A stretch of 9,101 bases of DNA. It comes from Pseudomonas sp. (GTDB lineage Bacteria; Pseudomonadota; Gammaproteobacteria; Pseudomonadales; Pseudomonadaceae). A model generated the notes under the pieces. It saw only the letters and a program-made list of their open reading frames with translations. It had not been told where the DNA came from and did not search any database. The stretch lies in the NCBI GenBank assembly GCA_029240955.1, contig JARDZH010000040.1, forward strand, positions 1 to 9,101, given 5' to 3'. This document shows, piece by piece, positions 8,641-9,101 of the stretch. Every line of letters begins with the position of its first letter. The stretch's first letter is position 1. Made by a program: the position numbers and the translations under genes.

Positions 8641-8788
8641 CGAGGAAATGTATCTGCGCATCGGTGATGCTGCGTTGAAGACAGGCTCAGAATGCTCATT
8701 TACAACCGGTAAAGTCGAACGCGACTCCGACCGTTTCTTCGCCTGTCTTCGCCTTGCCTGACCTTCGCTCGATACATTTCACAAACAC
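8641..8788. other. aatP-aauS intergenic stretch
   Basis: Non-coding on both strands as far as I can see. It holds a broken inverted repeat at 8707-8733 (outer CGGT/ACCG, inner AGTCG/CGACT with loop AACG), which could be a weak 3' structure for the aat transcript but lacks a T tract on the minus strand. It also holds a direct repeat TCTTCGCCT at 8736-8744 and 8746-8754 with a 10-bp period. I find no convincing sigma-70 or -24/-12 promoter for aauS here. Confidence 0.4.
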
Positions 8789-9101
8789 TTAGTGCTGTAG
8801 GATCTTCGCGAGGAACTGCTGAGCGCGTTCGGAGCGGGCGGTTACGTCGCCGAAGAACTCTTCCTTTTCGCAGTCTTCAACGATATGGCCCTGGTCCATG
8901 AAGATGACCCGGTTCGCCACTTTGCGGGCGAAGCCCATTTCGTGGGTCACGCACATCATGGTCATGCCTTCGTGAGCGAGCTGCACCATGACGTCGAGCA
9001 CTTCGTTGACCATCTCCGGGTCGAGCGCGGAGGTCGGTTCGTCGAACAGCATCACGACCGGATCCATCGCCAGGGCGCGGGCAATCGCCACACGCTGCTG
9101 C
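8789..9101 (-). CDS. aatP: Glutamate/aspartate ABC transporter ATPase AatP (5' end outside window)
   Basis: The C-terminal 103 residues of a polar amino acid ABC transporter ATPase, the cytoplasmic subunit that powers import of glutamate and aspartate through the aat (glt) permease. The frame enters from the right edge as [14 protein letters not shown], the segment just after the LSGGQ signature, so a GTG at 9091 is the internal valine and not a start. Visible motifs: Walker B with D-loop [18 protein letters not shown]-loop CVTHEMGFA, and the family tail [17 protein letters not shown] through [12 protein letters not shown]. The family is about 240-255 residues, so more than half lies outside. 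GltL is the equivalent name in other bacteria. The assignment to acidic amino acids comes from the family resemblance and the aauSR neighbours, as the ATPase alone does not show substrate. Confidence 0.92.
   Translation of the reverse strand, partial: QQRVAIARALAMDPVVMLFDEPTSALDPEMVNEVLDVMVQLAHEGMTMMCVTHEMGFARKVANRVIFMDQGHIVEDCEKEEFFGDVTARSERAQQFLAKILQH

Noticed and set aside
8596..8661. Extended start of aauS at 8661.
   Set aside because: The added 22 residues are Arg-rich translation of the leader hairpin and Shine-Dalgarno region; the ATG at 8595 has AAGGA in the right place.
8596..8788. A sigma-54 (-24/-12) promoter for aauS or glpM.
   Set aside because: I found no GG-N10-GC element with a TGGCAC/TTGC context in the spacer; targets of AauR are expected upstream of the aat operon outside the window.

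Overview
The window is typical Pseudomonas chromosome: GC-rich, tightly packed, with short REP elements at convergent gene ends. Protein resemblance and the REP type (GTAGGAGCCAGCTTGCTGG) suggest the P. fluorescens/P. syringae side of the genus. I see no prophage, insertion sequence, CRISPR array, tRNA or rRNA.

Left part (1-1255): the 3' two thirds of a DdlA-type D-alanine--D-alanine ligase gene overlap by 4 nt a gene for a small Nudix hydrolase. A REP pair and a single REP separate them from the convergent metR.

Middle part (1285-4957): metR (minus strand) is divergent from a 250-codon remnant of metE, the cobalamin-independent methionine synthase. The remnant keeps a start codon with a good Shine-Dalgarno sequence and much of the N-terminal domain. 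It has lost a large internal block and the whole catalytic C-terminal domain. A T-N11-A palindrome in the divergent promoter is a good candidate MetR operator. Behind the remnant come an exported alpha/beta hydrolase, preceded by a PHO-box-like direct repeat, and a cytoplasmic FrnE-type DsbA-family protein. A perfect 25-bp REP inverted pair closes this block.

Right part (4972-9101, all minus strand): read in transcription order, this holds the end of aatP (ATPase of the acidic amino acid ABC transporter), aauS (sensor kinase), aauR (sigma-54-dependent response regulator) and glpM (small membrane protein). This matches the AauS-AauR system, which in Pseudomonas controls uptake and use of glutamate and aspartate through the adjacent aat transporter. 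The leader of aauS has two GGA motifs, one in a hairpin loop and one in the Shine-Dalgarno sequence, as expected of an RsmA/CsrA target.

No wholly new system is evident. The points most worth checking are the open metE remnant beside metR, the candidate RsmA site on aauS, the PHO-box-like repeat before the exported hydrolase, and the altered GAFTGA loop (NAFTGA) of AauR.
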